From the NCBI GenBank assembly GCA_023079485.1, contig CM041083.1, positions 64,175,810-64,239,809 on the forward strand: a DNA stretch of 64,000 nt, written 5' to 3'. The notes beneath the pieces were generated by a model. It saw nothing but the letters and a program-made list of their open reading frames with translations, was not told where the DNA came from and ran no database searches. Positions 62,178-64,000 of the stretch are shown here, piece after piece; position 1 is the stretch's first letter, and every line of letters begins with the position of its first letter. The DNA is from Archilochus colubris (taxonomy: Eukaryota > Chordata > Aves > Apodiformes > Trochilidae). The position numbers were made by a program, and so were the translations under genes.

Positions 62178-64000
62178 TTAATATCTTCTGTGTGACCTCT
62201 CCTTGTGTTACTTTTAGTGGTTAACTGTACTGATTTGATTGAAGAGAGCTGCCTGCTCTGTGTGCTCATTGCCCACTTAGCTGGACTGCTGCCCCTGGTG
62301 TAGTCAGCCAAAGGCAAGCTGCCTGATGAAAATGTCTTCTCACCCCTTTAACAGCCTCCTATCCCTTTGGATGGACAGGTATGGGGACAGAGTTGTTCTC
62401 TACTGTCAAGAAGTCACCTATGTCCAATACTGATATTTCATTGTATGACTTAATACCTTATGATACTATGTGAGCAGCTGAATAATATGCACAGATTGAT
62501 CACTTCCTTGCCCATGCTGCAGTTTGGACACTGAAGCACCTTCAAAGCAAAGTATGTGGTAAATGGAAGGTTTGATGGTCTTCTTGAAGGCTGGGAAATG
62601 GAGAGTCCCTCTATGCCTGGAACCACTCCTGTAAGAAAGCATAAGTCACTGGACACACATGGCATATGATGCAAGGCACCAAGATTTCCACTGCTAAATT
62701 GCTTTTGCCCAGGTGGGAAGAAATCTGCATTCTTGCCTTTGTCTCAGCTCCCAAATTTAGTGGGCTGAAGTGGCCACTGAGATGGCAAAGTCTCTATACC
62801 ATACACCTAAACATAACTCCAGTCTGGTCTAGAGCCCACCATTTAGGAAAAAAACATCTTTTCCTTGTTAGAACATTCCTGTGGTGGATACCACCAGTAT
62901 TGTTGGTACATGGTTTCAGTAATTAATTTTTCAGACTGCAAAAAATGCCTTCCTTTTTTCTAGACTAGAGCTTGTGTGTCTTTGAGGACTAAGTCAGAAG
63001 AAAGCCATCTGAGCAGTAGTTGGTCTACTTCCTCTTGTATTCCACCCCCTTTTATGGACAACTCTTCTGCAGTATCTTCTATTTTCAGAATTTGTTAACT
63101 GGTCTGAATGAACCTCACACCATCTGCATACATAATTTTCTCTTGATATTGAAGGTGATGTGAGGTGCCAGGTAATGCAAGTGATTGCCCTGTTGAGAGC
63201 ATATCACACTGGGGAATGCAGTTCTTATCTCCTTTTCTCCTGACCTTTAAACTTGTAGGCCACTGTTCCTTTAATACTTGAGAGCATCTTAATACTTATT
63301 ATTGTCCTTAACATTTTCCGTTGGTGAAGTATAATAAACACCTGTGAACTCTTACCACCAAACTGGCCTGAGCCACAGGTGTCTCTTCAGCCCATGTGCC
63401 ACTGCACCTGCATCCCTCCCTTTACTTAAATTTGGCTTTCTGCTGCAGTAAGATTAGGGGAGCATGAATTATGCCTTAAGATGTCTCTGTGCATGCATCT
63501 ACGATCTGTGCGGGCTGAGGACTTCTGTGAATAATAGGCAGAGGACCAATGTTAAGTAATGCCATGAAAAGCTGTGCAACAGGAGGACATCAGAGGGAGA
63601 ATGCCACATGTGAACAAAAGAAAATAATGAGACATAGTATAGGGATATCCTAGTTCAAGTAAGACAGTGTACATCTGAGTGTTAGGTGATGGTTGCTAAT
63701 CTCTCGAGATGGTGAAATACAGAGAAATGTGATTACTCAAACAACTTTCTTTTAGCAGTTTTAGAACTGTCTCTGACAGTATTGAAAGAGTTTCTAGATA
63801 TCAGAGAGGTTTAGGAAGAATGTCAATGAATCCCATTCAGAAATAGGCTAGTCCAGATTCTGACCCTAATGGTCAGGGCAAAACCTCAGGATACATTGAA
63901 ATTGCCTAAGTCTCATTAATATCAATGCTAGGTAGTCAAACAAGAAGAGTTCTGTCATGGACATCACTGGGAAAAGGATTTGACCCATAAACTTAAAATC

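Overview
The window reads as nuclear DNA from a bird. It holds five coding exons, all on the + strand, of one gene: CACNA1C, the pore-forming alpha-1C subunit of the voltage-gated L-type calcium channel CaV1.2. The exons are separated by long AT-rich introns. The bird assignment rests on several CR1 LINE copies, including a nearly uninterrupted 5'-truncated one, and on an endogenous-retrovirus-like LTR block of a kind common in avian genomes. Nothing bacterial, such as operons or Shine-Dalgarno sites, is present.

Layout. 1-15267 is the intron before the first exon and contains two CR1 tails. 15268-15429 is exon 6 (segment IS5). 17287-17483 is exon 7 (extracellular linker, selectivity-filter loop). 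A 19.9 kb intron follows, with an ERV-like block near 33.4-34.1 kb and a curious antisense exon-like stretch at 28.4-29.0 kb. 37351-37454 (exon 8a) and 37830-37933 (exon 8) are alternative versions of segment IS6, 375 bases apart. 43181-43353 is exon 9 (start of the I-II loop with the beta-subunit-binding AID). From 43354 to the end of the window is intron 9, which holds further CR1 copies, including a 1.75 kb one on the minus strand at 53.9-55.7 kb. Exon numbers follow the usual human scheme and were assigned from memory of the protein.

How it works together. All splice sites are GT-AG and the phases join exactly: exon 6 ends in phase 1, exon 7 in phase 0, 8a and 8 in phase 2, exon 9 in phase 1. 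Exons 8a and 8 have the same length (104 bases) and the same phases, so either one fits between exons 7 and 9. Using both, or neither, creates a stop codon within a few codons, so mutually exclusive use is written into the reading frames. A pyrimidine-rich tract before exon 8a fits known control by polypyrimidine-tract-binding protein.

I found no evidence of a wholly new biological system. The most useful leads are the 8a/8 frame trap, the antisense exon-like cluster at 28.4-29.0 kb, and two unannotated exon-like stretches in intron 9 (47176-47237 and 52718-52740). No similarity search or transcript data was available, so family calls on repeats and all novel-exon candidates are by eye.
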